This document shows, one piece after another, positions 10,308 through 22,019 of a DNA stretch of 64,000 nucleotides (its first letter is position 1; every line of letters starts with the position of its first letter). Below the pieces are notes generated by a model, which ran no database searches, had not been told where the DNA came from, and saw only the letters and a list, made by a program, of their open reading frames with translations. The stretch is from Bryopsis sp. KO-2023. Its lineage: Eukaryota; Chlorophyta; Ulvophyceae; Bryopsidales; Bryopsidaceae. The translations under genes were made by a program, and so were the position numbers. The stretch covers positions 3,038,001 to 3,102,000 of the forward strand of contig BSYQ01000002.1 of the NCBI GenBank assembly GCA_030272585.1. The letters run 5' to 3'.

Positions 10308-11875
10308 TTGGGAAGACAGCCTAATGTGAGACTTTTTTCATAACAAAGTAGACATTCCTATCCTCCAGTCCAGATTCTTTCCACACAGGGTGAAAAAACA
10401 TGCTTATTTATTCAATGGTAAACGAACTACGTCCGCCGCCTTCTGGAAGTCGTCGACTCGATCGGGTCGTTTCCCTAACTGTCGTCACAAAGATTCTATT
10501 CTCATTTTCATTTTGGCACTGGTCGTCAGTGTTTGGATGAAACCAAATCGTCAATGTCTTGTTTGTTCTTCTTTATGATAAATATCCCAAACCGGCAAGG
10601 TCGTCAAATTTATATCATAACAACAAGAAAATCATAGGATGAAGTGACGTCAAAACCGTCATTCGTCAGCATTCCAGATTTCAACCCACGTGAGTATTTT
10701 TGACCGAGTTGCTGTCCTCCATACAAAAGTGTTGCAACTTGTCAGGGAAACACACTCGTTGAAATGAAAGCTTTGTCGACGAGGTGCAAATCTTGCGACT
10801 GTTTGACAGCCGCCGAGCAATCCCTTTTCGTCCTGAACGCTCAAAAAGATGCTAGAGCGAAAAAAATATGGGTGAGAAGATAGTAGTGCTTTTTATCAAC
10901 AGCCTATTCCTTGAAAATACTTTGGAGCGTAGCGGTAAGTCAACGGAAGATTCCAGCTCTCTAATTTCCGTCGTTCGTGTTGCTGTATTGTGTGCTGTTT
11001 CAGAATAATGGAAAAGGAAAGTTTGAGCGATTCACGCTCGAGCAGGTAACGATGCTGAGACGTGATTTGGAGCCCTTGGTATCTCCAGCGATCGGACGGT
11101 TGCTCTTTTCCAAAGAGTTTAAGCACAAGTGTCAAGCAGCGGACAGGATAAAAGCGTCTGTTGACACTCAATATGATGAAGTCCTATCTTGCTTGGATCT
11201 CATTTTCAGGTGTGGGGAAAAATGGGGAACACAACAACTGTGCCGATAAATTTCTGTTGCTCGCGCAACATGAGTCTCTTCTGCTGAGTGTTTAGAATTG
11301 TGTGTTATCTCAATACCAGAAAACGTCAATTTCCCCTTCTTTGGTTTTGCATTTTCTAATAGAGCTTCAGTGGGAGGTTTGAGAAGGTTTTTTTTTTTTT
11401 ACTGGTTTTGCAGATGGGCGGCCATGCGAATCGTGGAAGGCAACACCCAAAGTCTGGTGAAGACATTGGACATGTTGAAAACCTTGCTGGGGACCATGGT
11501 TAAGAGAGGATACAGAATGAGCGAGTACGAAGGTCGCATTCTAATGACGGTCCTCGTGGAAAACAGCGGCCACAATCAAGACAGGATTAGAAAGGCGCAT
11601 AGAGAGCTCTTGATGTTGATGGCTAAAGTTTTACCCCTTCCTCGGGTTTTCTCGTACTTGGCAAAAGGAATGAACAGCAACAAGAACAACAGGACAAAGG
11701 TGGAGTGCGCCCAAGCAATCGGAGATACAATCGACAGTGTGGGCATGGCCGCCATTGGAAGTAACAAGTTAATCCAGTGAGTTGCTGAGAGTGCGTTGTA
11801 TTGGTGCTTCTGCAAGGTGTTGTTTTTCGCATCCAACGACGCCTGTGCTTCTGATACACACGGGAATGTTGCATT

Positions 11876-11903
11876 TTTTTCAGCTCGTCGACGAGCTGAA
11901 AAA
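11876..11903. repeat. 28-bp perfect palindrome in intron 3 of the TOG gene
   Basis: The centre is CAGCTCGTCGACGAGCTG with T5/A5 wings. The same palindrome is kept at 28901-28928 in the other arm, so it predates the duplication. Confidence 0.85.
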
Positions 11904-12314
11904 CGAGAAAAATACATACCATATCAACTGGAGAAAAAATTATGAGACTTTCTCTTGAATGGGATCGCGCTTCTTGCGGACGACTGTCGACGTCCCTTGC
12001 GCAGAACTGAGAAAAGTGACAAATTCTTCATGAAAGTGTAAGCAATGGTTTCTTTTCTTTTTTCAGAACGCTGCGTATACTGGCAAAATCTGTTGCTGGG
12101 GACATAAAATTGAGGCAAGCTGCTCTTGGGACCCTGGAGGTAATCTACAGCTTCGAGGGCGACAGAATTTGGAAGCTGCTGGGGACACTCACAGACCAGC
12201 AACATGATCTGATCGAGAAGCGGATAGAGAGAAGGAAAGCAGAGCTTACGAGGGAAGGAATAACCCCGGGTTTCCGCAGTCAAACTCTTCAAGTAGAAGA
12301 TCGGGCAACATGTG

Positions 12315-12532
12315 GAAATCCAGAAAGGCTTGACAAAGCGATGTTCAAAACAGTCGCAAAAAAATGATGAGGGCATGCGAACAATCACCTTGGAGAAATC
12401 ATACTGCTGTTTCCTGAGCTTTGTTTGTAGGTCTTTTTTCAATCCATTGATCGGCTCTTCGATTTTGGCAGGGACGTTCAGAACGACAAATTCTGGAATG
12501 GAGATGTCCGATTTTTTCTCATCGCAGTCCCG
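12315..12532. other. 218-bp insertion in TOG exon 4 (arm 1 only)
   Basis: Arm 2 reads straight from acatgtg into ctaaaacc, while arm 1 has 218 bp between these. The segment has no GT...AG limits at either possible alignment, no clear terminal inverted repeats and no obvious target duplication. It resembles nothing else I recognise in the window. The alternative is a precise loss from arm 2, but arm 2 keeps the reading frame and family similarity, so a gain in arm 1 is likelier. Confidence 0.7.
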
Positions 12533-15500
12533 CTAAAACCGAGGACATTTCGCCAGGAACAATTGAACCGGTGGTGGGAAGCCCATCAGAAAAATGTGCA
12601 GAGACGTTCAAGGTGTTTTGTTCCGGTTTGATGGATGCTTCGAAGGAGGGATCTCACGAGGACTTTATGGATGTCCTGATGCATCGTGCTGACGAGCTTA
12701 TCAAGAAATTAATGACACTACTCGATGTGGTGAGGGCTACAAGTTTCGGGGTATAAGTGGACGAAGTTCTGAATGTTCCGGGAGCTCAATACACAAGATT
12801 CCCAAAGGGACAGCTTGCGTTTTTCTCCTTCTTTCCACTTATATGCGCAGTGCTCGTTTGAGCAAAAACCAAATTCGATTGGGTGATGGCAACACCTTCA
12901 TATCGTCGAACCACGGTCGACTGAACACGATTATTGAAAAGAGCACTTGATCTGTTCCAGGCAACCGCACCTGTGTTTATGATGTAGATGATCTGTGAGG
13001 CCGCCGCCGCCGAAACAAATTCCGCTCCAGGTTCTCACCCCAAGTTGGGATTCAAACACACTCTCAACACCTTGATGGTACTTTTCGGAATCCCAGAGGC
13101 GACTCGGAGTGTTTGCAGATCCACTGTCAAAGACACAGTCGCGTGCCTGTTGACTCTCTTGGTGGATTTTAGACTTTCTGTCGTGCGTGAGACCAAAACG
13201 ATCGATGCTCTACTTCAAAAGGCGCTGGAAACTTTTAACGCGAACTCTTCCTTCAACGTACTACTTGAGTTGTTGAGAGACCCGCCGCATCAAGTCCAGA
13301 GGAGCTCGGCCGCCACCCAGCAGAAATTTGCGAGCCTGGTTATCAAATGTCTGACCAAGATGACGAAGTCGATGGGGAGCTTGCTGGTGGAAGGCAACGA
13401 GCAGGGAAAACTCGATATCAGGGAGCTTCTGGCGGACATTCACGTGTATTTCACAGCTGTTGATGCACGTGCAATTGGAAAGCCGAGCGAGGAAGGGGAA
13501 AAAAGCTTACAAATGGTCAAGGAGATTCTCCACGAAATATGCAGGCACAAGGTATAGAAGGGGGGGGACACCTGTGTTGATGGAGAGGTAAAGTACCATT
13601 AATGTAAAAAAGAAATGAGGATATTTTTATTTTGTGTTGCACGTGATCCTAAGCTCAGAGGGGTGTGAATGCAGGGTGATTCTGTCGCGGATTGTGTTGA
13701 CAATGTACATCCAGATGGAGACCAGCCCCCAGCTATCCTGACGTACATCGATCATATTCTCCAGAGCTTGCACAACCCCTTGGACAGCCTACCCACACTT
13801 TCCAGCGAGCAAAGCCACTTGGGACACACTCTGCGCGAAGAAAGACCAGAGCAGTTGGAGGAGTTTTCGGAAGACAACAAAACTGGGATGGGCAACGGTG
13901 CGAATGTAGGGGACACTACGGGTCTGAGGGTTTCGTTGTCGTGCGTTGAGCATGCAGGACCGTTGCAAAAAGCAACGAAGCAGCTGGAGGAGCCGAGGCG
14001 ATCGACCGTGACGAATCAGGACGCCTTCACGCTGCTTGACGAGCCCATCAGCCAAAGCCCCCTATTCGTGGCCAGAACGAACCCATCCTACGACACTCAA
14101 CTCAACCTGGACCACGATCATGTCGGCGGCTCCTCAATTCCGAACTTCAATGGACTCCACGCCGCGTTGGAAGTGAAGCCATTCGATTCAGGCTGCTGTT
14201 TCACAGTTGGATTGAGGAGTCTGTCCGACTCGCATCCGATTGCAAAAAGAAGTAGCTCCATGGGGCAATCATCTGTGGATGGGGAAGGTACAAAGAACAA
14301 TGCACCACACACACACAAGAAACCCAGATAGAAATAGAATAGGACACAGACATATACATATCACCAGCATGGCGATATTGGGGTTGTATATGCTTGTTTG
14401 GGTTTAAGACTAATGTGTCTATGGAAAATTCGGTGAGGTCGTCCTGATCTGTGGGTTTTCTCAGGTGGGAAAGCTCAATTGAGCTTGCAATCTGTGAATG
14501 GGGCGGTCGAAAAGAGGCTGAATAATCTCGACAAAGTGCTAAAAGAAAAGGGGAACGAGATGTATTCCATTTCAGACAAGTCCAAGCAGCCGAAGGCGGC
14601 GGAAATGTCGCAGTCGCAACATGAAGTGCAGGTGGAGTACTTACAGTAACAACTTGCTACTCCAGTGAGGGATTGAAGGACTCTAAAACAAACAAATCTC
14701 TATTTTTTTTTCAGGATTTTCAGATTTGTGTGTCAGATTTGTGTGGGATAGAAATTCAGGTCCATCATGTTGAGGTGTCTTTTGTCGCACAACAGGTAGA
14801 GCACATCCAGCAAGCAAATAAGGAGCTGGTTACTGAAAAGGCTGCGCTGCAGCATGAACTGGCGTCACGCCAAGAGGAGGTAGCAAACCTGCGAAAAGAG
14901 ATTGCGACGCTTAGGTCGGGACCTAGCGTCAGGGGGAAGGGAAAAGAAATTGGTGAGAAAGTGATTTCTGGGACAGAAGGTTTTGGAGGAAAGAGCGAGG
15001 AGGAAGAGGATGTGGAGGGTGATATTCAAGCAAATCACGGGATCGTGCGGGAGGGAAATTTCAAGGGTGGTGTAGTCCGAGAACAGGTGAGCTTGTGGCG
15101 GCGTTTGCGGTTTTTCTGAGTCACACGATTGAGCGCCGAAGTTTGTTCAGGAGCAAATGGTTCATTTAGACCGTACAGAAATCCTTGCAATTCTGTTCCA
15201 GACGGAAGTCATTGAGGATCAGGGAGAGGAATTGAAAAACAAAGTGAAGGAATTATCTGAGCAGCTGGCCTCGAAAGAGGCAGCTCTGGATACAGAATGC
15301 AAGAAGTCATCGATGCTGAGTTCGACCGTGGATAAACTCCAACGGGTAGGGCATATTATCAACGAAAACAACACACAAGGAGCGATTCTCCCTTTTGAGA
15401 TACAACGTGGCCGAGGTCCGGAACGCTGGGTGAAAATACCACAGCACTGTCGTTCCTTAGCAATAATACAACTGAATGTATTTTTTTTTATATTTTTGAA

Positions 15501-17796
15501 TTGGAAATACTCATGTCGTGACGTCTTGTTGGATTGAGTATCCACATCTCCCGGTTTTTCCTCTTTTTTGAAGGAAATCGCATCCATAGAGCTGGTGGTC
15601 CATCGATTGGAGGACAGGGTGACAGCCTCGCAAGCCGAAGTCTTGCGTTTGAATGAGTTGTTGGGGACTGACAAGGGGAGGTCCAGCGCCCCAGCTCGAT
15701 CATCGGAGGAGGAGGAACCAAATCGTTCTGGAGATTCCTCAAAGGGTGGTTTTGAAACCGGCCCCTTTTGCATCTACAGCAATGAAGCTTTCACAAACGA
15801 TGTTGAATTTGACCAGAGAGCAGCTCAAACTGTCCTTCAACAGGTACAGATCACAGTGGTTTTGAGAAGGAAAAGAAGAGAGATTTTTTTTTTCCATGCA
15901 CCGCGGCTTGCAACGCTATTTCCTTTTTGGAGAGAAAACGTGATGAAGCATAGAAAGAGGGATTTTTCTCTGTGAAGGGAACGATTCCGTTTATATTTTT
16001 GTGTGTGTCATAGGAGTCCTCCGCTTCAGAGAGAGATCGATTGGAATCCCAGGGTTTGGAGTTTTTTCAAAAACTGGAGAATGCTGAGACGAAAGAGTTG
16101 AAAATCAAATGCACTGCAAGTGCCGTTGGAGAGAAGCACTGCCAGGTGAGGGGGTTTTCAATATGTAATTATGCAGTGGTGTTCCACTGGTCAGAGAAAA
16201 AAAACGAACAAGCGTTTTGATCGAGTTCAATAAATCATTTACCAGTTTCATTAGGTGTTGAACAGGTTCTCCCCACGAAACAAATCCGAGCGAAAGAGCT
16301 CTTGTCGAAAGGAAATTTCTTCTGCTTTTGTTGATACCTTGAATACTGTTTTCGCTTCTGAATGAGTGTCGGTGCTGTTTCTGACCAAAACTGGACTTGG
16401 TGAGAAGAACAAGCATTTGAAACCTGGAAAGGTGTCTCTGTTGTTACAGCTTGTGGATATGCAGAAGGAGGCGCGTTCAATGAAGATGGAAAAAGACAAA
16501 GAGGTTCAAAGATTAGAGGCACCCGCTCGAGTAGTCCTCAGTGGGGAGAACTGCCGAACCTCGTTGATGTCCAGAGAATCAAAGTCGCCAACTCCTCAAC
16601 TTACAGCAGTCACAGTTCATGACCTTCCAGGGTCCGTCTTCCCGGCTTACTCATTTGCAGTCAATCCTGGACAGGATGTGGCTCTACCCACTGCTCCACC
16701 CAGAAGTGTTGGCGAGCGTGGGTCAACCACAAATGATGAAACTATCAAGGAATCGCTTGCAGAGCATCGGGCCGAGAGAGACAGAAATGCGACTCTCTTC
16801 AAGCTGGGTGGGGCCCCCTCATCTTTGGAAAAGTTCGGTAGAAAAAGGCAATTGCTCGCCCAGGACACCCAGGTGCTCAAATTTCCGCAAGAGCTCAGAG
16901 ATAATGAATGGAGGAAGGTGTTGGGTGAGAAATCCAACAACATCCTGGAGTCCGAAACTGCTGAGCTGAGAAGGAAGAGCAGGCGAGGGAAAGTGGACAG
17001 GGCTTCCCGAACAAACGTGGTGGACTTGGGTTTCGAGAAGGGAACTGCGTTGAATGACAGCCCCCATGGTGAACATCCTGACAAGATAAGTGGACTTCGG
17101 GCTGGAAGATATGGAAAAAATCAAACAGGGCATTTCAAATAGTCACACTCCAACTTCATTGTTCAGTTTATTTCAAGGTTGGGGGGGATGGATGACCAGC
17201 CCATGAGAAACACTCACTATATTTTTTACATTTTGAATTTTTGGCGGACTGATGGACAAAGAAGGAAACAAAAATGGAAAAATTGTACACTGTGTTGTAG
17301 AGAAAGAGTCTGGGGTGCGTGGGTCATTTTGGAATGGATTTTTTTGCGGGCTACCTGATCGATCAGGAACCATAAAAATTAAGTTTAAGTTTGGCTGTGA
17401 AATACTCAAAGCCATACAGATCATGGGGCGAATTTTTTCCCAACTGGTGTCGGTGTGAGGGAGATATTTGGTTCGCTGCTAGTGTCCATCGTGAAACGTT
17501 CCAGAAGTCGCACAGAGTGTGGGTGCTTATACTAACACCATACAGTGTAGAAGTTTTTCTTCATTGAGAGAAAAAAAACAAACAAAGTGAACGCTTGCTA
17601 AGCGTCGGAAGCATGGATTGGTTTTCCCAACTAACCATGACTGGTCTCCTCTCGACACCACCTTTTTGGGACAGAATCCAACAGAGATCAGACTCGTCTA
17701 CGCATGTGATTTAGAAGAGAGATTGTTGGACCTTCTGGTGGGAAGCTTTCAAAACTGCTAAGATCCTGTTGATCTACGCCCCCTAAAAAAAGATAT

Positions 17797-18146
17797 ATAT
17801 ATATATCTTTTGCAGGTCTTTTTCAGTTTCCTCCACCTCGTTTTCAGCTTCCCGAGCCACAGCCACAGAAATAGCCACGGCCGCAAGCTTAACAAAACGG
17901 AAAAAAAAAGCATGCGCTGCCGAGTCGTGTCACCCCCATTAGTCAAGGAATTCTCGGACGTGTATGGTGAAGCGTACCATTGACGACTGAAGCGTACCAC
18001 TGCTGGGTGAGACGTCTGAAGCGCACATACGAGTTACGCTTCAGGGTACGCGTAGACCGGTGGATATGCCCTTGAGGTCCACTAGGTCGAGTCCACAGCA
18101 AGACTCAGAGAGACACAGCAAAAAATCATAAACGAAGCAAAACAAG
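17797..18146 (+). promoter_or_regulatory. Upstream region of the CobW gene
   Basis: This is a unique 350-bp segment between the end of palindrome arm 1 and the CobW start codon. It begins with an (AT)n run. It includes a repeated gaagcgtaccac/gaagcgcacat motif (three copies of a gaagcgta-like unit at about 17970-18040) that may be promoter elements. No TATA box is evident. Confidence 0.35.
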
Positions 18147-19130
18147 ATGCCCGGTTCCAAGGCAGAGGCCGCCCGCCAGCGGGCGCAGCAGGCGCGTAAG
18201 GACCGCACGGCGGGCAGGGAGGACCCCCGCGTGCCTGTCACCGTGCTCACTGGTTTCCTCGGATCCGGTAAGACCACGCTGCTGAACCACATCCTGTCCA
18301 GCAAGGAGCACGGCATGCGTTTCGCCATCATCGAGAACGAGTTCGGGGAGGTCGGCGTTGACGAGAAGATCATCGCCCAGCAGATGGCTGAGGACGGCAA
18401 TGCGGACGGGGGCAAGCTGGCCGCGGAACTGAACCGCAAGACCGAGGACGAGGTTATTGAGGTCATGAACGGGTGCATCTGCTGCACTGTCCGCGGCGAC
18501 CTGGTGGAGGCGCTGAAGCGCATGCACAAGCGCGTTGAGAAGTTCGACGCGGTGCTGATCGAGACGACTGGGCTGGCGGACCCCGCCCCCGTGGCGCAGA
18601 CTTTTTTCGTGGACGAGGAGATCGCGAAGAAGTACAAGCTGGATGGGATCGTGACTGTCGTTGACGCGGCGCACGTGGAGCAGCACCTGGACGACGAGAA
18701 GCCGGAGGGCGTCGAGAACGAGGCGGTCGAGCAGCTGGCTTTCGCGGACCGCATTCTGCTGAACAAGGTGGACCTTGTGGGGCTGGAGAAGAAGGAGGGG
18801 GTGGAGGTCGCTGTGCCCGCCAAGAAAGAGGGGGACGACGTAGCGAAGGGCGAGGGCGCCGTGGAGATCAAACAGAACGTGAGTGACATGGGCGGGGTCA
18901 GGGACGAGAAGAAGGCCGAGGAGGAGCTCGCCCGGATCGAGAAGCGCATCAAGGCCATAAACAACCACGCGGACGTCTTCCGCACGCAGCAGTCGGAGAT
19001 CGACCCGACGAAGCTGCTCAACCTGAACGCGTTCGACATTGACCGCGTGCTCGAGCTGGAGCCCGAGTTTCTGGACGACGACGGGGAGCACGAGCACGAC
19101 GACCGCGTCTCCTCCTGCAGCACCCACTGA
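18147..19130 (+). CDS. CobW/G3E-family GTPase, N-terminal GTPase exon (gene split by inversion)
   Basis: 327 codons encode the whole G3E GTPase domain: Walker A GFLGSGKTT at residues 36-44, ENEFGEVGVD, the metal-binding CICC at 110-113, ETTGLADPAPV near 139-149 and the guanine-specificity motif NKVD at 206-209. A DGEHEHD histidine tract lies near the C-terminus. These proteins use GTP to hand Zn, Co or related metals to client enzymes. The frame stops directly after SSCSTH, the point where family members continue into PxxxGELN and the CobW C-terminal domain. That domain is encoded on the other strand at 20577-21044. No splice donor is seen at the stop. The exon is far more GC-rich than its neighbours. 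The ATG at 18147 opens the conserved frame with no upstream coding sign. The piece alone would make a truncated protein. Confidence 0.9.
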   Translation: MPGSKAEAARQRAQQARKDRTAGREDPRVPVTVLTGFLGSGKTTLLNHILSSKEHGMRFAIIENEFGEVGVDEKIIAQQMAEDGNADGGKLAAELNRKTEDEVIEVMNGCICCTVRGDLVEALKRMHKRVEKFDAVLIETTGLADPAPVAQTFFVDEEIAKKYKLDGIVTVVDAAHVEQHLDDEKPEGVENEAVEQLAFADRILLNKVDLVGLEKKEGVEVAVPAKKEGDDVAKGEGAVEIKQNVSDMGGVRDEKKAEEELARIEKRIKAINNHADVFRTQQSEIDPTKLLNLNAFDIDRVLELEPEFLDDDGEHEHDDRVSSCSTH

Positions 19131-19416
19131 CCTGCATCAGTTCGAACCTTCAATTGACATCACTTTGGAGGAGTGGAGTCCTTCCTGTAAGCCAGACCAC
19201 AAGATTGATTTTGCATCATACATTGCATGTACACATATTTTCTCGGTAGTTTAAAATTTTCAAGTCTCCTCTTTTTTCCCCTTGAGGTCATAGGTATTGG
19301 GTAATGGTAAAGCTAAGGCGAGTACAGGAGTACAGCAGTGAAGGGGGGTTTGAGCCCCCTGTAGATCCAGTCTCAGGTCACGACAACGTTCTGATAGAGC
19401 ATGGCATACCGCCTAT

Positions 19417-19725
19417 TCATAAGGGTTTTCGCGCTGCGCTGCACCTCCGGTTCTGTCGGAAACTGGACTCTTGAAAGACGGCTCCCACGTCACCGACTTC
19501 CGCGAAAAGCACGTTGGTCTTCAGAGAATCCATGTTCCAGGCGGGCTGACCCAGCTCGCCTCCCCGCATTAACAAGAGCGCTTCGTTCATGGCGGTCTCA
19601 GAACTGGACTTATATCTGTATGCGTGCTGCGCACAGCCTGCGCGTTCAACTCGGCCGCCGCACACCAAAAAGAAACGAATTTTTACAAGTGAAATGTTCA
19701 ACAAGACATCGTAAATCCACAGCAA
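19417..19725 (-). other. Unrecognised open frame inside the CACTA left segment
   Basis: An open minus-strand frame of about 100 codons is GC-rich at its end (NEALLLMRGGELGQPAWNMD...). I do not recognise a family and see no convincing splice sites. It lies between the CobW stop and the CACTA sub-terminal repeats, so it may be a captured gene fragment. Confidence 0.25.
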
Positions 19726-19744
19726 AACTTGTCATGCACTCACC

Positions 19745-20118
19745 CTTCTCTTCTGCATACACAGTTTCACATACACAGTTTTAAGAACGACAAAGAATAC
19801 ACGATGCTGCATACACGATTTTCTATCCGGATACACGGTTTCTGACGACCTTGCATACACACTTTCTTAAGATACACGGTTTTTTCAAGAGATACACGGT
19901 TTTTCCCGAATATACACGGTTTCGAAGTGCACATACACGATTTTCTATCCGGATACACGGTTTCCGACGACCTTGCATACACACTTTCTTAAGATACACG
20001 GTTTTTTCAGGAGATACACGGTTTTTCCCGAATATACACGGTTTCGAAGTGCACATACACGATTTCGAAAGGATACACGATTTTGAAACCGTGTATATTG
20101 GCCGTTTTTTTACTAGTG
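19745..20118 (+). mobile_element. CACTA-like transposon end A with sub-terminal repeats
   Basis: The terminus at 20118 reads GGCCGTTTTTTTACTAGTG, i.e. CACTAGTAAAAAAACGGCC on the minus strand. Before it stand more than a dozen copies of ATACACGGTTT-like motifs, mostly in one orientation, with a 140-bp tandem duplication. CACTA ends plus dense short sub-terminal motifs are the En/Spm layout, in which such motifs bind transposase. The flank at 20119 (aaaattaagtttaag) matches arm 1 at 17375, where no element is present. No transposase gene was seen. Confidence 0.75.
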
Positions 20119-20538
20119 AAAATTAAGTTTAAGTTTGTTTGTAAAACACTCAAAGCCATACAGATCATGAGGCGAATTTTTTCCCAACTGGTGTCGGTGT
20201 GAGGGAGATGTTTGGTTCGCTGCCAGTGTCCATCGTGAAACGTTCCAAAAGTCGCACAGAGTGTGGGTGCTTATACTAACACCATACAGTGTAGAAGTTT
20301 TTCTTCATTGAGAGAAAAAAAAGAAAAGTGAACGATTGCTGAGCGTCGGAAGCATGGCTTGGTTTTCCCAACTAACCATGACTGGGCTCCTCTCGACACC
20401 ACCTTTTTGGGACAGAAATCCAAGAGAGATCAGACTCGTCTACGCATGTGATTTAGAAGAGAGATTGTTGGACCTTCTGGTGGGAAGCTTTCAAAACCGC
20501 TAAGATCCTGTTGATCTACTCCCCCTAAAAAAAGATAT
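20119..20538 (+). repeat. Displaced segment of palindrome arm 2
   Basis: It matches arm 1 bases 17375-17796 in direct orientation, including the tcggtgtgagggagat and ctcgacaccacctttttggg stretches. It joins the CACTA end on its left and the CobW C-terminal exon on its right. In arm 2 this segment is missing from its expected place next to 23604. Confidence 0.9.
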
Positions 20539-20576
20539 CTCAAGGAGATCTAAAACAAGAAAAAATATCTAGCCCC

Positions 20577-21044
20577 CTACACAGCCTTCACGAACATATC
20601 ATGGTCCATCGGCGCCCAGATGTTGGTCTTGTCACGATCAGCCAGCTCGATCCTGTATGCGTTCCCCTCGTCCCAATGCGCAACCACCTTGCCCTTCACA
20701 CGGCCACCCGAGCAGTTGGCCATCACCTTGGCGCCCAGCGCAAACCGCAACAGGTCCTCCGCCTTGCAGGCCTCGAACTGCTTGATCAGCTTCTGCTTGT
20801 CCAGGTTCCGCCCGATGAAAACGAAGCGGCACTCCCGCTCCTCGTCCTCACCCCACTGGTGCTTCTCGCTAAAACTACCGGCAAACAGCATGTGCACACC
20901 CTGGAAGACGAACTTGTCTTCACATCCTTTGACCGCCATCACGCCCTTGTAACGGAAGAGGTCACCCGCGGACTCCGGCGAGCCGATGAGGGAGCGGATC
21001 AGGTTCTGCAGCTTGAACACGTTGAGCTCCCCCTTCATCACGGG
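20577..21044 (-). CDS. CobW C-terminal domain exon (other half of the split gene)
   Basis: A minus-strand exon of exactly 156 codons including the stop has a splice acceptor (gccag) directly before CCCGTGATGAAG. It encodes MKGELNVFKLQN, GDLFRYKGVMAVKG, KFVFQGVHMLF, FIGRNLDKQKLIKQFEAC and a final SH3-like part with NCSGGRVKGKVVAHWDEG. That is the CobW_C domain plus the tail seen in algal and protist homologues. Placed after SSCSTH of the 18147-19130 exon it continues the family alignment in phase 0. GC content matches that exon. The stop codon lies only 38 bp from the palindrome segment 20119-20538. Confidence 0.88.
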   Translation of the reverse strand, partial: PVMKGELNVFKLQNLIRSLIGSPESAGDLFRYKGVMAVKGCEDKFVFQGVHMLFAGSFSEKHQWGEDEERECRFVFIGRNLDKQKLIKQFEACKAEDLLRFALGAKVMANCSGGRVKGKVVAHWDEGNAYRIELADRDKTNIWAPMDHDMFVKAV

Positions 21045-22019
21045 CTGGCGAGATCTTTTTTGTTTCTTTCGAGTTTTTGGCAGTGAGTTTTTATTCTGAC
21101 AGGTGCTTACATTGACAAATGCTTGCAACTTTCCCTTGTCCCTAGAATCCGTTTGTTGCTGTGCATTTCTGCCAATATTGAACGGCTGGATCTGCTCGAC
21201 AGGTGAGCAACTACTCCGAAGAATAAAGTGAGCAACCCCAGTGAACACATATTGGTCTTGTGCAGAAATTTGAAAGGGGCTTAGATCTTTCAAGTGTTTC
21301 AAGTGAAATCTCCTTGGAATGACCCTGCCTGGCTGTTGATTTTTGCAACTTGTCCACTTGTCACTGGAAATCAATATTTGTCACTTTTCTGGTGGGGCAG
21401 GAATCCCCATACATGCATCAACATTTGTTTTGTTGAAGTAAGTCATGGATGAAGCCCAGAGAAACAGAATTTTGACATGGCTGTGTCCAACCAGTGTGTG
21501 TATGATTTCCTTCAAATGTTCATCCTTGAAATCTGAAGCAACCATGTGGTCTTTCCCCCAGCTACGACAGCGCCAGGAGCTGTGGATCAGCCGTAGTCAA
21601 GATTGCAACAAGAGAAGAGCATGCAGTCCAGGTACAGAAACTGAAGTTTTAGTTAATCCAAGCAGTGTTTTTTTCCCGGGAAAACAAGACCAACACGACT
21701 GTATATACGACTGTATGTAATACACTCGTATATTTGTGCAAAATGCGGACCTCTGTTGGTTTTCTTGATGAAACTTTGACATTATGTAAGCATGTGTAAT
21801 TCTTGTTATTATTTTTGTTATGTGTTTTATAATCGTTACAATTATTATATTTGAAATGTTTTACATTGAGGCTGCAAAACTCTAAGAAGCGATTTCGGGC
21901 CTTCAGTTTATTGTTGTTTTTTTATAACGTATTTTTTTGGGGGGGAGATAATTCGCTGCTGGATAGATTTTTTCTGGGGGGTCGTTTTTGATTTTTTTGT
22001 TTGTTTTGGTGTGTGAACA

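Larger units (their letters stand above)
10764..17142 (+). pseudogene. TOG-domain/coiled-coil protein (XMAP215/CKAP5-related), arm 1 copy
   Basis: Twelve exons join in phase: 10764-10871, 11004-11209, 11414-11776, 12067-12729, 12988-13551, 13675-14287, 14465-14631, 14796-15086, 15202-15345, 15574-15843, 16014-16145 and 16450-17142. Without the insertion described below they give about 1331 aa. Exons 2-5 encode TOG-type HEAT arrays resembling the last TOG domains of CKAP5: FSYLAKGMNS...RTKVECAQAIG, GDRIWKLLGTL and LVIKCLTKMTKSM...LLADIHVYF are close family blocks. Proteins of this family bind tubulin and speed microtubule growth. TOG1-3 are absent, and exons 7-10 are coiled coil. Exon 4 carries a 218-bp insertion (12315-12532) without GT-AG ends, absent from arm 2, which shifts the frame and adds stops. 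This copy is therefore probably not intact, although its exon 5 is. Confidence 0.75.
10305..17796 (+). repeat. Arm 1 of a giant inverted duplication
   Basis: Bases 10305-17371 match the reverse complement of 23604-30576 almost throughout, including coding and intronic DNA. Bases 17372-17796 continue as a match to 20119-20538, which now lies in the same orientation. By eye the arms differ at a few percent of positions. They also differ by a few larger indels: a 78-bp in-frame difference in exon 1, a 218-bp insertion in arm 1 and a 17-bp deletion in arm 2, both in the TOG gene. The outer junction abuts the 96-bp repeat. Confidence 0.95.

Noticed and set aside
12961-12987. In-frame stop at the start of TOG exon 5 in both arms
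   Set aside because: An alternative acceptor (gatgtag) ends exactly at 12987 and restores phase 0, so the stop is intronic.
18041-19153. Long minus-strand open frames opposite the CobW exon
   Set aside because: They are Ser- or Leu/Val-rich mirror frames caused by the strong GC3 bias of the CobW exon; the plus strand holds the full set of GTPase motifs.
19767-20126. Repetitive frames with YTVF/RFS-type repeats on both strands
   Set aside because: They come from the CACTA sub-terminal motif array; the same holds for 23116-23656.
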